Assembly (NCBI GenBank): GCA_037783415.1
Contig: JAZGTN010000213.1
Span: forward strand, 434,001-498,000
Direction of reading: 5' to 3'
DNA: 64,000 nucleotides
Source of the DNA: Leptasterias polaris
Taxonomy: Eukaryota; Echinodermata; Asteroidea; Forcipulatida; Asteriidae
Shown here one piece after another: positions 1 through 11,997 of this stretch. Under the pieces are notes generated by a model. That model did no database searches. It saw nothing but the letters and a program-made list of their open reading frames with translations, and had not been told where the DNA came from. Position 1 is the stretch's first letter. Each line of letters begins with the position of its first letter. The translations under genes were made by a program, and so were the position numbers.

Positions 1-280
1 TGGAAATGGGGGCATAGCCAGAAAAGCCAAAGCTTGTGGTTGGTTTGCCCAGACAAACAAACACATAAATAGACTAACAAGTACAGTGTGGGTAGGTACG
101 ATATTTAACTTCTAAGACTGAATAGACTCTATGTAAACTAAGGTGAAGTCAGAGGGATGCAACTTATAATAATACACATAGGACAGGGCGTGAGGGTTCC
201 ATTAACAATAACACTGCATAGGCCTACAGGTGTACTACAGAAATCACACTAAGGTGAGAACTAAGAGAAAGCTCTGTGAA

Positions 281-2262
281 TTAGAAGATATTTTGAACAA
301 TATGTGCTTTGAGCTTGCGTTTAAAGGCAACTGTGTTCCTGCAAGAAGTTACATAAGCGGGGAGATTGTTCCAGTTGCACGGCCCAGACCATAAAATACT
401 GTGTTGAAATGCAGTTGTTCTATGTTTGGGAAGATGAAATAGAGATGCAGACCTAGTTTCATATTTATGAAAATTACTATTAACCTGAAATGTGCTAACT
501 AGGTGATGGGGAAGTTGGTTAGTTGAGTACTTAAATATTAATATCATGAAAACGTAATAAATGATATTGTTTAAACAAGGGTGCAGTATGAGCTCTAAAA
601 TGACATTTGGCAATAATGCGAATAACTTTCTTCTGCAACACCTTCATTTTATATAAGTTACTTTGAGAGGTATTCCCCCAGACAATGTTACTGTAAGACA
701 TATAAGGAAGAATAAGTGAACAATACAGTGTACGCAAGATCTCATCAGGAAAAACATATTTGAGCCGGGAGATTATGCCAATTGATTTCGAAATCTTTTT
801 ACAAATTTCGGTTATGTGAACTTTCCAAGTAAGGCGGCTGTCAATATATACACCAAGAAACTTTGTGAAATCAACTTTGGGAATTTCATGATTGGAAATG
901 GTAATTTTAAGATTATGAACATCACAGTTCTTTTTCTTGTTGCAAAAGATCATGTAGTTGCATTTTTGTAGGTTAAGTGACAGCCGGTTCGCTTGAAACC
1001 ATTCACAGACATTAGAAAGGTGGTTATTAGCATCATTGAATAAAGAAGGCAGGTCATTGTTGCTGCATAAAACGTTAGTGTCATCGGCATAAAGAATATA
1101 AGACAATTTCTCGGAAGAACGATAAATGTCATTGATGTACAAGATGAACAAAAGGGGTCCAAGCAAAGATCCTTGTGGTACTCCATAGGAGATTTTAGAA
1201 AGGTCAGAAGTAACATTCATGTATTTAGTACATTGAAAACGACTAGATAAATAGCTGCAGAACCAGTCATGCGCAATACCTCGAATACCATAATGATCTA
1301 GTTTGTGTAGCAATATTTTGTGGTTAATTGTGTCAAAGGCTTTGGACAAGTCTATGAAAATACCCATGGTGTAATGGTTTTTTTCGAAGCCGCTGATAAT
1401 TTTGTTGGTAAGGTCAAGCAGTGCCATAGAAGTAGAATGTTTTTGTCGGAAACCGTACTGACCATGGAAAAGTATCTTGAATTTGTCCAAAAACTTGATT
1501 GTTCTTTCATAGACAATCTTTTCAAACAGTTTTGAAAACACGGGGAGAACTGAGATAGGCCTGTAATTGTCGATTTCAGATGGATCACCTTTCTTATAAA
1601 TCGGTGTAACCCTAGCCAGCTTAAGTTTGCTAGGGAAAATACCTTTGGATAAAGATAAGTTAAAAATATGAGACAATGGATCGCACAGATGTAAAATAAC
1701 TGATTTGACAACCCTTGGACTTATGTTGTCAAGACCTGCGGCACTATCTTTAAAATATTTCACAATTTGACAGATTTCATAAGGAGAGGTTGGATTCAAG
1801 AACAGCGAGCTGGAATTAGGATTACCAAGAAAGTGTTTGAAGTCATGATGTGCAGGTCTTATCTTTGAATCCAAGGTTGGCCCAATCTGAGTGAAGTAAT
1901 TGTTGAAAGCATTGGCTATTACAGCAGGATTCTTAAGCACTTGACCGTTTAATTTAAAGTCCTGCTGATTGTTGCCCTTTGAGTTTTTCTTCAGAACAGA
2001 ATTAATTATGCTCCAGGTTTGTTTGATATTAGATTTAGCACCAGAAAACTTATCTGCATAATATTTTGCTTTGACACCCTTAATTAGACTATTGAGTTTG
2101 TTACGAAATTGATTGTGTTTAATTCTGTTGGCATTATTCGGTTTGGTAAGGAAAATCTTGTACAGTTTGTTCTTGAATTTGATAGATTGAATAATGCCAT
2201 TGGTCATCCATTTATGGTGCCTGAAAAGGGGTTCATGCCCCAAGTCGTTCTCAGATTAAAAA
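281..2262 (-). pseudogene. 5'-truncated, frameshifted non-LTR retrotransposon reverse transcriptase
   Basis: The minus strand encodes most of a CR1/Jockey-type reverse transcriptase in two frames. The long frame (2243 to 531) starts in the endonuclease-RT linker (HHKWMTNGIIQSIK), then shows NYRPISVLP, IDLSKAFDTINH, GVPQGSLLGPLLF and the catalytic YADD. The C-terminal extension, including the YNTRS-like block and WNNLP, continues in another frame at about 613-281, so a frameshift lies near 550-610. The endonuclease and any ORF1 are missing: homology stops near 2262, as expected from incomplete target-primed reverse transcription. The 3' UTR probably continues to the window edge. RT would copy element RNA at the target site; this copy looks dead. 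The clade call is from motifs only. Confidence 0.85.
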
Positions 2263-3421
2263 TACTTTATGTGAAAAATTACCTCTTTCTCTAAAACCCC
2301 ATTTATTCAAAGTGTGGCGTTAAACAAAAATCAAACAATTTCCAAAACTATCCAGTGCTCGTAACAATTAATGCTTATGTCCGTAACCTTGTGGTATAAA
2401 AACCATAGGTATACACTCCCTTTAAAATCCTGCGTGATACCATACAAAACAATCACAAAATAACACCAACAGGCACTTTTCAAGTCTCCGTTTGATATTT
2501 GCATATAATTTGTTTGCGAACAAATCACTTTGAAATCGCCCTTACCATAAGATAATAGAAACCTTGGGACTAAATAACATAAACTATGTGTGTTGTACAC
2601 CCAAAATACAGCAAAGGAGGCACCATCGTACTACTAAGCCTTGTCACATATCCTATTCAATCAAGCATTTGTTTGAACAAAACCCTTTGTTTACACAACT
2701 CAACAAGAACAATCATAAACTCTTACATCTTCCCTTATGGGGTCTAACTAATCCTTGCAACACCATTTTGACTAATTATCCAAATAACCAACCAGGGCAG
2801 TGCAGGTCCTGTGTAAGTCTAGACAAAAAGCAATAGGCCTATGGAAACCAAACACCTAGTAGTTGCTATTAGTGCAAGCTAAATAATTGCTGTACAGTTC
2901 CTAGGGGAAAACAAGGAGAGCTGGTCATTGATGGGTTGTTTTTTGTGTTGAAAACAACCCCGATGGTAACAAGACAATAATTTGCATGCTATTTGGCTAG
3001 GTGTAGTTTGGGGACATCGATATTGTTAGATTACACACACAAAATAAAAATAAAAAAATGATGGCGGAGTACTGAATGTTTAATTAACAAACTGGGGTTT
3101 TAATGTACTATTATTTTTGTTTTACTCAAACATTGGCTTATATCAAAATTAAGGGCAAATAAAAAAAGCACAGTTATTGGAAATTGTTGTATATTTGGTT
3201 TGCGGTAACACCGTGTGTATAACTACTTGCTTGGAAGATTATATTATTTTGGGACTTTGTATTGCGATTCTATTCTATACTATTGTATTCTACTTGACAA
3301 ATGTTCTTTGCAAAAGGGTAAATATTGATATCTGACCTACATGGCAGTTAACGGCTGCAAAGCTTCTGACTGGCACCCCCGAACAAAAATAATTTGACAA
3401 AAAATAAGGAACCGTCAATAA
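2263..3421. other. no gene recognised
   Basis: AT-rich sequence with short chance reading frames on both strands. I see no splice-bounded exon, RNA gene or clear repeat structure. Confidence 0.5.
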
Positions 3422-3495
3422 CGGCTGGATAGCTCAGTTGGGAGAGCTCCGGCACGTTATTCCGGAGGTTGTTTGTTCAAATCCTGCGCTTGTCC
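3422..3495 (+). repeat. tRNA-like SINE head (family 1)
   Basis: A tRNA-shaped segment has a good A box (TAGCTCAGTTGG) and a B box (GTTCAAATCC), the two internal RNA polymerase III promoter elements. The anticodon and acceptor stems pair poorly, so this is more likely a SINE head or tRNA pseudogene than a working tRNA. It is followed by a T-rich stretch (CCTTTTTTCTTTATTAA). The same head plus T-rich tail recurs on the minus strand just before the receptor transmembrane exon (about 16435-16341), which supports a dispersed family. Confidence 0.6.
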
Positions 3496-4732
3496 TTTTT
3501 TCTTTATTAAACCACAAATCGCTTTCAAAGATATTTAACTTTATCCCATCTCAAAGGGGGTAGTCCAATATTAGTCATTTTTAGAAAGTTACGAAAGTTA
3601 TTATGCTAATGCCTCAAATGAAGAGACACACCCTCAATACAGGCCGAGTTTTCTCTTGGAAAAGAATTAACAAATCCAAGAAGAAAAACAAATTAACAAA
3701 CACACACAGGCAGCCTGTTTTCACTTTGTAGCTTAAAACAAATTAACAAACATAGCACACTTAATTAATTGTATGCATTTATCATATCATATCTCAAGGG
3801 CAAAGGCAAATCTTGCGGTATAGTCATTTGTAAAATTACATAGTCTTTTATTAGCTAATGCATCAAATGAAGGGCCAGACCCTGAGTTACAGGTTAATTG
3901 CATAATAAACACAGACGAACATAATTAGCAAGGTCCTGTTAATCTCCACCTGTATCCAGTAGGATCAAGAGCTTAGAGCAATATCAGTCATTTGCACAAT
4001 TTTAAGCCAACTTCAGTTTGTGCACATCTATTTCAAAGCGTAATTGTGTTATTACAGTGGTGTGGGAAAGTTGATCTTAAAAAAAAGCCTAACATTTTCA
4101 ACAATGACATAACAAAGAAGTCAGGCATGCAAAGGTGATGTCGAGCCAACAAGCCAACCGCTTGTTGAACGCGCTCCGTCAATAAAGTTATACTTATTAC
4201 AAGTTCCTGAGGCTGCACTATTGCTAATATAAACCTATTATCAGCACACCGGCCGATATCATTCATACAGTCAGAATATACAATTATTTGGCCCTAGCTT
4301 TTTTTCCTGATATTTGTATGTATTTAAAATATGCAAAACAAGATATAACTCTTATCTTATTAAACAAAAAAGGGTGAAGGAGCTACACAAACGTAAACAA
4401 ATTTGTGTCACACTCTTTAGTTGGGTTAGGGCAACCTCGTGCCAAGACGCTCATGGAAACGAAGCCAAAGCTACCATCTCGGCCAAAATGATTGGGCCAA
4501 GCTTGGGTCACGCGACAAAAAACATACCATCCATTCCCCCTGTTCCCTAGTCTTGGTGAAAGACCTTCTCGTGTTGATTTGTCACAAATTTCCCCACAAA
4601 GGCGCTAATATTCACCCACTGCTCTCACAACACAAACCGCTCGTGATTTTATTATTTTTCCAGCTTAGTTGCGGCAGATCCAACAGGGGGCGGCGTTTGT
4701 TTGGGATTTCGTCATTCAAAACATCATGAATA
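3496..4732. other. no gene recognised
   Basis: AT-rich intergenic-looking DNA. Short repeated phrases such as AACAAATTAACAAACA occur, but nothing I can assign. Confidence 0.5.
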
Positions 4733-5607
4733 GTGCATGTTTTTACGAAAGCCGGATAGTGACAGGAGATAAGAAGTGAAATAATATTGTTTTCATGAGC
4801 GCGAGAATATTTTTGTGTAGGCCTACCAATTATCTGGCGGCCGCCACCACATATTATCTTGCAAACGCCACTTATTATTAAAGGGCGGCCGCAACTTATT
4901 ATCCGGCAGCCGCCACTTAATTATCTGTACCACACGTTCTTTATTTTGCGGATTTTGAGTGCGTGCGTGTAAGGGGAAGAATACAATCATACATGTAGCC
5001 GTGTCAGGGAATGATTTATTACCATAGACCACACCGATAACATGTGTTTTTTTTCACAACCTCTTCTCTCGGCCATTTCATATTTTACTACCACCGGAAT
5101 TAAGTAGTTCAATTTTCCCGCTCCACAGTGCCTATTTCGCTTTAGTTTAGTTGGACAGTCTCCATCTTTCTCACACCCTCCGTTCTATCCAAACCCAATC
5201 CCCTACCAACACCTGTTCCCCTTTTGCCTTTGCCCTCTATTCCCCCCCCCCCCCATCCCCATTAAGAACTGTACACTCGACGCCTCATACGTTTTAAAAT
5301 GTTATTCCATACATGATTATCTATCAACAAGGGAATACATCTTATAAATATTTAACCTAAAGCTTTTTGAAAATGTTTGAGTGCGTTCCGGTCCTACTTT
5401 TTTTTTGCGTGTCCTTCTCTAAAAATACTGTTGATGCATATATATAATACCATCAACATGTTTTGTGTGGTGGTCACACTAGTCTCATCTTATGGTCTGT
5501 TTGCACGCACGGCTACAAGTATGATTTCATTCTTCCCCTTACATGCACGCACTCAAAATCCGCAAAATAAAGAACGTGTGGTACAGATAATTAAGTGAGG
5601 GCCGCCG

Positions 5608-7187
5608 CACAGTGGGCCAGCTCGAGGTCAAACTGCGCCAAAATTGTTGTATGCAACTAATTGAATTGCCAGTGAACATTAAGGGGTTTTATGGCCCGAG
5701 AAAGACAATGGAACATATTTCAAAATGCTGTGACGTCACCAAAATGCTGAATTTTGATTGGCTTGATGTTCGGAGTTAGTGATTTGAAATAATACGCATC
5801 TTTTAAACAGTGTTGGTGGCTAGAAGAATGTATAAACAGCTTCAATTATCTGTTTTATTGTGATGAAACTTATTCAATGACTCAATCTCTCCTTCGTAGT
5901 AATGGCTTTATTTTATTTGTTGCGGCTGCAAGCTTTCCATTTTATCTTGGGTTTGTAAAGAAATTCGCACAGGGTTGCTTCATCTTCTCTTGAATTTGCT
6001 TTGGAATTTCTGATCGTGTTATATCGTGATGTGTTGAGAAAAATTCCATGCAAATTTCAAGTGAAACTTCAGCATTTGAAAGATCTCCCGAAGACCTGAC
6101 AGCTTCGATCAACAGCTTTCTAGGTAAAGATGCCATTGTACTGAACTAATGATGAAAGTAAAACTGGTCTCGATATTACGTATACTCAACTGATGACCAC
6201 TGAGAACTAACCAAGCTTTTTCGAGGTTCGGATTATATAAGGTTAATAAAAAACAAACGTATTTATCTCATCCCTGGACCACTCCACATCAACAGTCACT
6301 GGCAGTTGATGTGTTTGATTTTGAACAGACATTCCACCTTAAAACAACTCTTAAGTAAATGATGACGGATTGTGCTTAATAGCTTTTCTGCTGAGGTACA
6401 AATCTCATGGGAATACAATCTGTCAGACTCTCAAGTCGTTAGGGGCTGTTTGATTTTGAACAGATAATTAAACAACGTCCAACAAGACCAGTCCTTTAAG
6501 TTGTACTGTTGACATGTAAATGGTTTTCTCTCCACTGTAAAACAACTCGAAGTAAATGATGGTCAAGTCTTTACAGAGAGAGTCTTATCTTTCTTTGATG
6601 CTGAAGTATTACAACCTGACATACGCGCGAGTCGTGGGTGGTCATGGTGGTTGAGTAAAAACAGTCGTTTTGCGTATAGGGGCCTACCACTTCAAAATTA
6701 ATTATCTTCCAAAGTCGCAAAATGTCGCAGCCAATTTTGATTTTAAACTGTTGCTGAAGGTTCAGGCTTCTAGAAAAAGTGAAAATTAAAGGGGCAATCG
6801 GCGGAACTATATTTTTTCTTTGCCTCTTAAGAAAATAAATTACTTTAAAAAGGCATTTTATGTGGTGTTTCAGGCTTTTTCAAACAGTAAACAGAAATCA
6901 AACTGATTATAAATTTAATTTTCATAAAATATAGACTGTAAACAACTATCGATACGGTTTTCATGGCGTTATCTTCTATGAAATGCTCAGAGCATCAAGT
7001 TAAAATACTCGTTAGTCTTAACGATTTACGTCACATGTTTTACAATTTTGTGATTATACAAGGGTTTAACCCGTATTTTAAAGTGATTTTGTCATTAATT
7101 CTTTAATATAATATGCCTCTGGACAACTGGGAACATTAAAAAAATAGGAGTATTGATTTTTGAAACAATCATTATTTGCCCACTGTG
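5608..7187. mobile_element. Inserted DNA element with CACAGTGGGC terminal inverted repeats and 5-bp CGCCG target duplication (RAG/Transib-like signature)
   Basis: The element begins CACAGTGGGC (5608-5617) and ends GCCCACTGTG (7178-7187), a perfect 10-bp terminal inverted repeat. It is flanked by CGCCG at 5603-5607 and 7188-7192. The other arm of the host inverted repeat shows the corresponding uninterrupted site, so these boundaries are not guesswork. CACAGTG is the recombination-signal heptamer consensus; Transib and RAG-like transposons are known for such termini and for 5-bp, GC-rich target duplications. At 1,580 bp with no recognisable RAG1-type transposase it would be non-autonomous. A nonamer at 12/23 spacing is not convincing: an A-rich TCAAAAATC starts 17 nt after the right-end heptamer. 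Other superfamilies with similar tips are not excluded. Confidence 0.7.
5942..6136 (-). CDS. Small ORF (64 aa) with TATA-like and poly(A)-signal context, inside the inserted element
   Basis: ATG at 6136 in good context (GTACAATGG) opens a 64-codon frame ending TAA at 5942. A TTATATAA motif lies about 97 nt upstream (6233-6240), and overlapping AATAAA signals lie about 25-35 nt after the stop (5917-5907 on the minus strand). The predicted peptide begins MASLPRKLLIEAVRSSGD. It is soluble-looking, mixed charge, with no signal peptide or membrane segment, and matches no family I recognise. It could be a remnant first exon of a transposase or accessory gene, or a chance ORF; the surrounding signals make it worth testing. 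Confidence 0.35.
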   Translation of the reverse strand: MASLPRKLLIEAVRSSGDLSNAEVSLEICMEFFSTHHDITRSEIPKQIQEKMKQPCANFFTNPR

Positions 7188-7318
7188 CGCCGGATAATAT
7201 GTGGCGGCCGCCAAATAATTGGTACGCACAAATTATTCTCGCGCTTATGAAACAATATTTTACTTCTTATCTCCTGGCAACTATCCGGTTTCCGTATGTT
7301 TTAGCTTTTTGTGGCAAG

Positions 7319-10249
7319 CATGATACGTAGTTTGGCTTATAGCACTTTTGTGCGTTGTGTGATTGTAACAAAATGCAAAACTTTTCCACGCGCACTCCCA
7401 CAGACTCACTGTTTGGGTAAGTACTGTGGGTAAGGTATACGATTTTACTACAAGAATGGGCCATAAGAATGCTCACAAGGGTAGTGTTACTGTTAGTTAA
7501 GTTTAGCTCGACCGCTAGAGGACAGGCATGTGGCATGAGAAGCGAGATAGATGTGAGCATTGCTGAATCAAAACTTGATCAGAAAACTTGAATTTGGTCT
7601 CAAAACAGAGACTTGTTTGTGTGCAAACTTAACTGGATTTCAAGGAAGGGACATAGAAGTTCCCTTCTGCTTGCGGAGTGAATCATCGGTGGAATTAACT
7701 GTGTAAGAGCCATACGATTTTGGTTTTGTACTTTTTTGTCGAACCTTGTGTTGCTGTTGAACTGTTTCACATCGTTTAATATTATAACATACAGCTCATG
7801 TCTTTCGCAGCCCATATATATACTACTGACAGAATTGAACATTGAGATTGACACGAACTAAACGTTCAGAAATATATTTGGATGTATACATGGATTTTGT
7901 ATTGTGATGCACTGGAGAGGCAATAAGCAATTAGTATTAAGTGTTCATGAGCAAATGAATCGTCAAAATAGTCACAAGCAGTGGTTATTGTGTTTAATGT
8001 ATTGCAGTTAATTTCCGCCGTTACAGTAGGCCTATTTAATCATCTTAGATCCTAAAAGTACGAGCCTTTACTAGGAAAAATCGAAACACTTTTTGGATAG
8101 CTAGTTAGACCAGAACATTCCACGCGGTTTGAAGGCCACACGCTTTGTTTTTACGGTGAGCTGAACAGACTTGGTACAAAAATGACACCAAGTGGCAGTT
8201 TTGATTGGTAATTCCCTGAGCAGAAAATCAATGAATTTGAAACAGCAACAGCAACAGCACCAACAACAACGCGACTTTAATAACAGTATTGTGGTTTTTT
8301 TGCAGTTTTTGGCGCCTATCGTAGATTATTAAGAGCTTTAATGTTTTACATTGTTCAGCTCTCTGCATTTATATACATTTTTATAATAAGTTCCTTTTCC
8401 CCCAACAAATTTTACCCTTTTTCAACGTCATTCTGACGTATTGTCAAATGTACTTTTACAAAATAAAAGGATTTTTTAAAATTGTTTAATATTTATTTAT
8501 TTATTAGTGTCAAAACATTAACTTACTTTCCACCTTATACAAAACTAGGTTCAGACAAAATGTCTAGGGAGAGACAAAATTAATAATAAAGCTTGTTATA
8601 CGTGAAGCCAAGAAGAAAACATTTCTTAGGCACGTCAAGCATGCCTGTTATTCTAATGTCTATCGGCACACTGTTTCTGGGCCAAATTGATAGTAAGTAA
8701 TTTTTCTTAAAACAATGATGGAAGTTAGCGTACAAAACAAATCAGCTTCGATCGTCTTTAGATATAAATCAAATCTGCAGCTCTGTGTAACACATAATAA
8801 CATATTCGATGTTCGATTACTTGCGAGACTTCCACGGTGTATTTATCAACCGCTCGTGTTTAAATTCAATAATTGAATATTGTACTGAAACTTACCCTTT
8901 GCCGTAGTACAACCAGATCCAATTGCAGCCTTTCCAAAAGCAGATCTGAACGTCAAACTGGTCCCTTACATATGTTTACCTTGTGATGAGTAGTTCAGGT
9001 CCTCTAAGTATAAAACGCAAATGCACGTGCCTCCCAACTAATCAATTAGATCAGTCACCCATAACAATTTAACTGCGTCAATCCAACGGTCGTAAAAAAG
9101 CTCTGGTATTATTAAGGTGTCTCAGCAACAGCGCTTTTACATCTGTCCAAATCTTTCTCTAAATTGTTATTGATTTACACGGTGTTCCTAGGTGGGCAGT
9201 CCCATTGCATTTTACATCAGCTCAAAGAGTCACATAACCACTCCCTGTTTTTAACCACTAAACCACATGGTTTTCAAAACTCAATCTATTGACATAAGTG
9301 TAATTATCTAAACGTAAAAAGTATGTCGTTTTAGTTAGACAGTTTATTTATATTAATTCTGTCAGACCTGAACTTTGGAGTACTCCACAAGGACATTGAT
9401 ATTATATTGTCAAACAGTTGGAAGTCTAAATAGTGTTCATGCGTTTTGCACGTACGTACGACGTTCATTAAGCTCTTGTCCAATAAAAAGGCGCTGTTAT
9501 GAAGACTCCCCCCAATCGCCACCCTCTACGACTGTCCACATCCTTATAATCCCACAATGAGCCCGGTCTGTCATTGTTCGTTTTCTTCCACTCCGTTGAT
9601 TTGCAAGGAAGGTCGTCAAGAAGACAATGCTAACACTTTAGTTCATTGAGTTGTCTGCAGCTCAGAGGTTAGGAATCTTTTGGCGATGGTGGCGTCATTT
9701 TTGCTTGCCATACACGTTTTCCTGTTTGGTGTGTGGGGGTGTGTGTAGGCCTATTGGATTAATTGGAATTTTTTTTCTTGGGCGGGGGGGGGGGGGGGGG
9801 GTGAAGTGATAAATGAGCATTCCAATCCCAAACCCATCCCCAGTCGTTACGACACTAATCAGCTACCAGCAGTGCCCAGTCGGGCTAGGAATTACAAAGT
9901 CATAAAACCCCGTTGAAGATCCCTTTGAATGGCTGCTATAAATTTTAAAATTACTTGTGTATCACGTATCTGATTTTCTGTTCATGAAAATCAGTTATCT
10001 TGATCATCTATAGAAGTTACATTTCAAATTGCACTGATATAGTGTTACTGTAAACAATGGGAAGATTGAACGTAATTAAGTATTGTTCTTTTGGGGGGAA
10101 GGGGTCATTTAATACATGTTTTTATTTACCCAGTGCAGTCCAAAACATAACTCGGGTTGGATGCCGTCTTCATCGGAGGAATCCAATGTGGGCTCGCCAA
10201 AAATCTGATTTCTGTTTGGGCCCTAAAGAATAACTGCTTAATCTTTTGT
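7319..10249. other. no gene recognised; homopolymer G tract
   Basis: No exon with convincing splice sites is visible. Short chance frames occur at 7267-7854 (minus) and 9331-9560. A long poly-G run starts near 9784 and a CAACAGCA-rich stretch lies near 8250. Confidence 0.5.
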
Positions 10250-10612
10250 CTTTTATATTAATAATAATAATAATAATATGGATTTATATCGCGCTTTATC
10301 ACACCCAAGGGCGTCTCAAAGCGCTTCGAACATTATTACCCCTGGTCACTGGACCATTTATTTCATTCCTTAAACCATCTCAGCTCCCTGGGGAGTATAC
10401 AGCCTGTGCTGCAATATGCGCTACTAAGCTAAATCAATCACAAGAACCATCTCTGCCCTCACAGGTACCCATTTTACCCCTGGGTGGAGAGAAGTAATTA
10501 TAGTTAAGTGTCTTGCTCAGGGACACAAGTGTCACGACCGGGACTCGAACCCACACTCTGCTGAACAGAAACACCAGAGCTTGAGTTCGGTGCTCTTAAC
10601 CGCTCTACAATA
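10250..10612 (-). repeat. tRNA-derived SINE with MIR-like central region (minus orientation)
   Basis: Read on the minus strand, a tRNA-like head at about 10612-10530 has a B box GGTTCGAGTCCCGG and an A-box-like AGCGGTTAAGAGC. The body follows (about 10525-10270), including AGCGCTTTGAGACGCC and the phrase for GCGCTTTATC, and it ends in a (TTA)n tail at 10275-10255 as seen from the plus strand. Length is about 360 bp. This layout is common to deuterostome SINE2-type repeats. A related fragment (AGAGCGCCTTTTCC) occurs near 51315. Confidence 0.75.
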
Positions 10613-11215
10613 TTACATTTGTACAGACTACGTATCGTTTGAAAAGACACCTAATCCTTTTTAGGTATCTTTTATATTACATTTGTACAGACGACGTATC
10701 GTTTGAATAGACACCTATCTATAGGTACATCTTTTATATTACATTTGTAGACGACGTATCGTTTGAATAGGCACCTATCTATAGGTACATCTTTTATATT
10801 ACATTTGTAGACGACGTATCGTTTGAAAAGACACCTAATCCTTTAGGTACGTCTTTTATATTACATTTGTACAGACGACGTATCGTTTGAATAGACACCT
10901 AATCCTTTAGGTACATCTTTTATATTACATTTGTACAGACGACGTATCGTTTGAATAGACACCTAATTCTTTAGGTACATCTTTTATATTACATTTGTAC
11001 AGACGACGTATCGTTTGAATAGACACCTAATCCTTTAGGTACATCTTTTATATTACATTGTATAGACGACGTATCGTTTGAAAAGACACCTAATCCTTTA
11101 GGTACGTCTTTTATATTACATTTGTACAGACGACGTATCGTTTGAATAGACACCTATCTTTAGGTACATCTTTCATATTACATTTGTACAGACGACGTAT
11201 TGTCTTTTATACATA
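10613..11215. repeat. Minisatellite, about 10 copies of a ~62-bp unit
   Basis: Tandem units contain TTTATATTACATTTGTACAG, then ACGACGTATCGTTTGAA, then ACACCTAATCCTTTAGGT. Unit length varies between about 59 and 66 bp. Each unit carries a small inverted repeat (ACCTA...TAGGT). The array abuts the tRNA head of the preceding SINE. No coding potential. Confidence 0.85.
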
Positions 11216-11817
11216 CTTTCCATATGTAGATGAGTCAAATGCAAATTGCTCTAATCTAGGTTAGCGAAAGACTGATATATCTGTCTACGTCTGTGACTTA
11301 CACATTATTACTCCACGAAAAAATGAATTATTTTTAATTATATTTTTGAAACCTGAACTTATAGTTTGCCAGTTTTGGGGTTAGAAGTGCTCTTTTTTTA
11401 TAACCCAATTACAAATCAAGTTTACTCAATAAGTAAACAAGGAACTCACCAACAACTTAGCGAGTAAAATAATTACGGGATATGAATTTAATCCAGTAAT
11501 AGGCGGGGGGTTGGGGTGCCCCCACCATTATCAGCCACTGTTCTCGGTGAAATACAACTCTGGGGAGGCAACGGGATCTTTTTTTACCACACGGTTAACC
11601 CGGTGCACTTTCAAACTGTCCCCGCACGCGTATTCCCTGTGTCGCAATTTCCCTGTCAGGACAGCAGTGTTGTGTTAATATCCATTGTTGCAAATCCACG
11701 AGTGAAACGAAATTGAACAATCGGCTACCGGACTCATTATGAAATTCTATAGACGTCGACGGTTGAGGTGGGTTGGATCTTCTTGGATCTTTGGGCGGAG
11801 TCAGCAAAGCAGAGCTT
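11216..11817. other. 3' flank of receptor gene, no gene recognised
   Basis: Non-coding downstream sequence of the minus-strand receptor gene. I find no other feature. Confidence 0.5.
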
Positions 11818-11823
11818 TTTATT
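11818..11823 (-). promoter_or_regulatory. Candidate poly(A) signal AATAAA of the SEFIR receptor gene
   Basis: AATAAA on the minus strand about 174 nt after the SEFIR stop codon. It is the first canonical hexamer I see downstream. Confidence 0.5.
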
Positions 11824-11997
11824 GGCCAAGAGCTTTATGACCGTTGTACGACGAGCAAAACGCATGAACACTACTACCACTTTGTGAAATGACCAGTGTT
11901 AGGTTTTGGAACAACACCAGTGTGAGATTCTAGTCTTCTGTGAGGCTTGACCAGGAAGAGGTTAGACCATCAGAGGTACATTTGGAGTGAACAAGGT

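Larger units (their letters stand above)
4733..7318. mobile_element. Long inverted-repeat (foldback-like) element, right arm interrupted
   Basis: Two arms of about 310 bp are reverse complements. The left arm is about 4733-5045. The right arm is about 5455-5607 plus 7188-7318, split by a later insertion. Landmarks shared by both arms are CAGGAGATAAGAAGT, GCGCGAGAATA, repeated GCGGCCGCC blocks, TAATTATCTGTACCACACG and TTTTGCGGATTTTGAGTGCG. The centre (about 5045-5455) is unique and contains a C-run near 5245. No transposase is visible, so it would be non-autonomous. The family is not recognised. Removing the insertion restores continuous similarity between the arms. Confidence 0.75.

Noticed and set aside
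3422..3495. Functional tRNA gene
   Set aside because: Acceptor and anticodon stems pair poorly and a sister copy with the same tail exists at 16341-16440, so a SINE head is more likely.
5608..7187. Clear 12/23 nonamer next to the CACAGTG tips
   Set aside because: The best A-rich nonamer-like word is 17 nt from the right heptamer and only a weak match lies 23 nt from the left one, so I do not claim true RSS structure.
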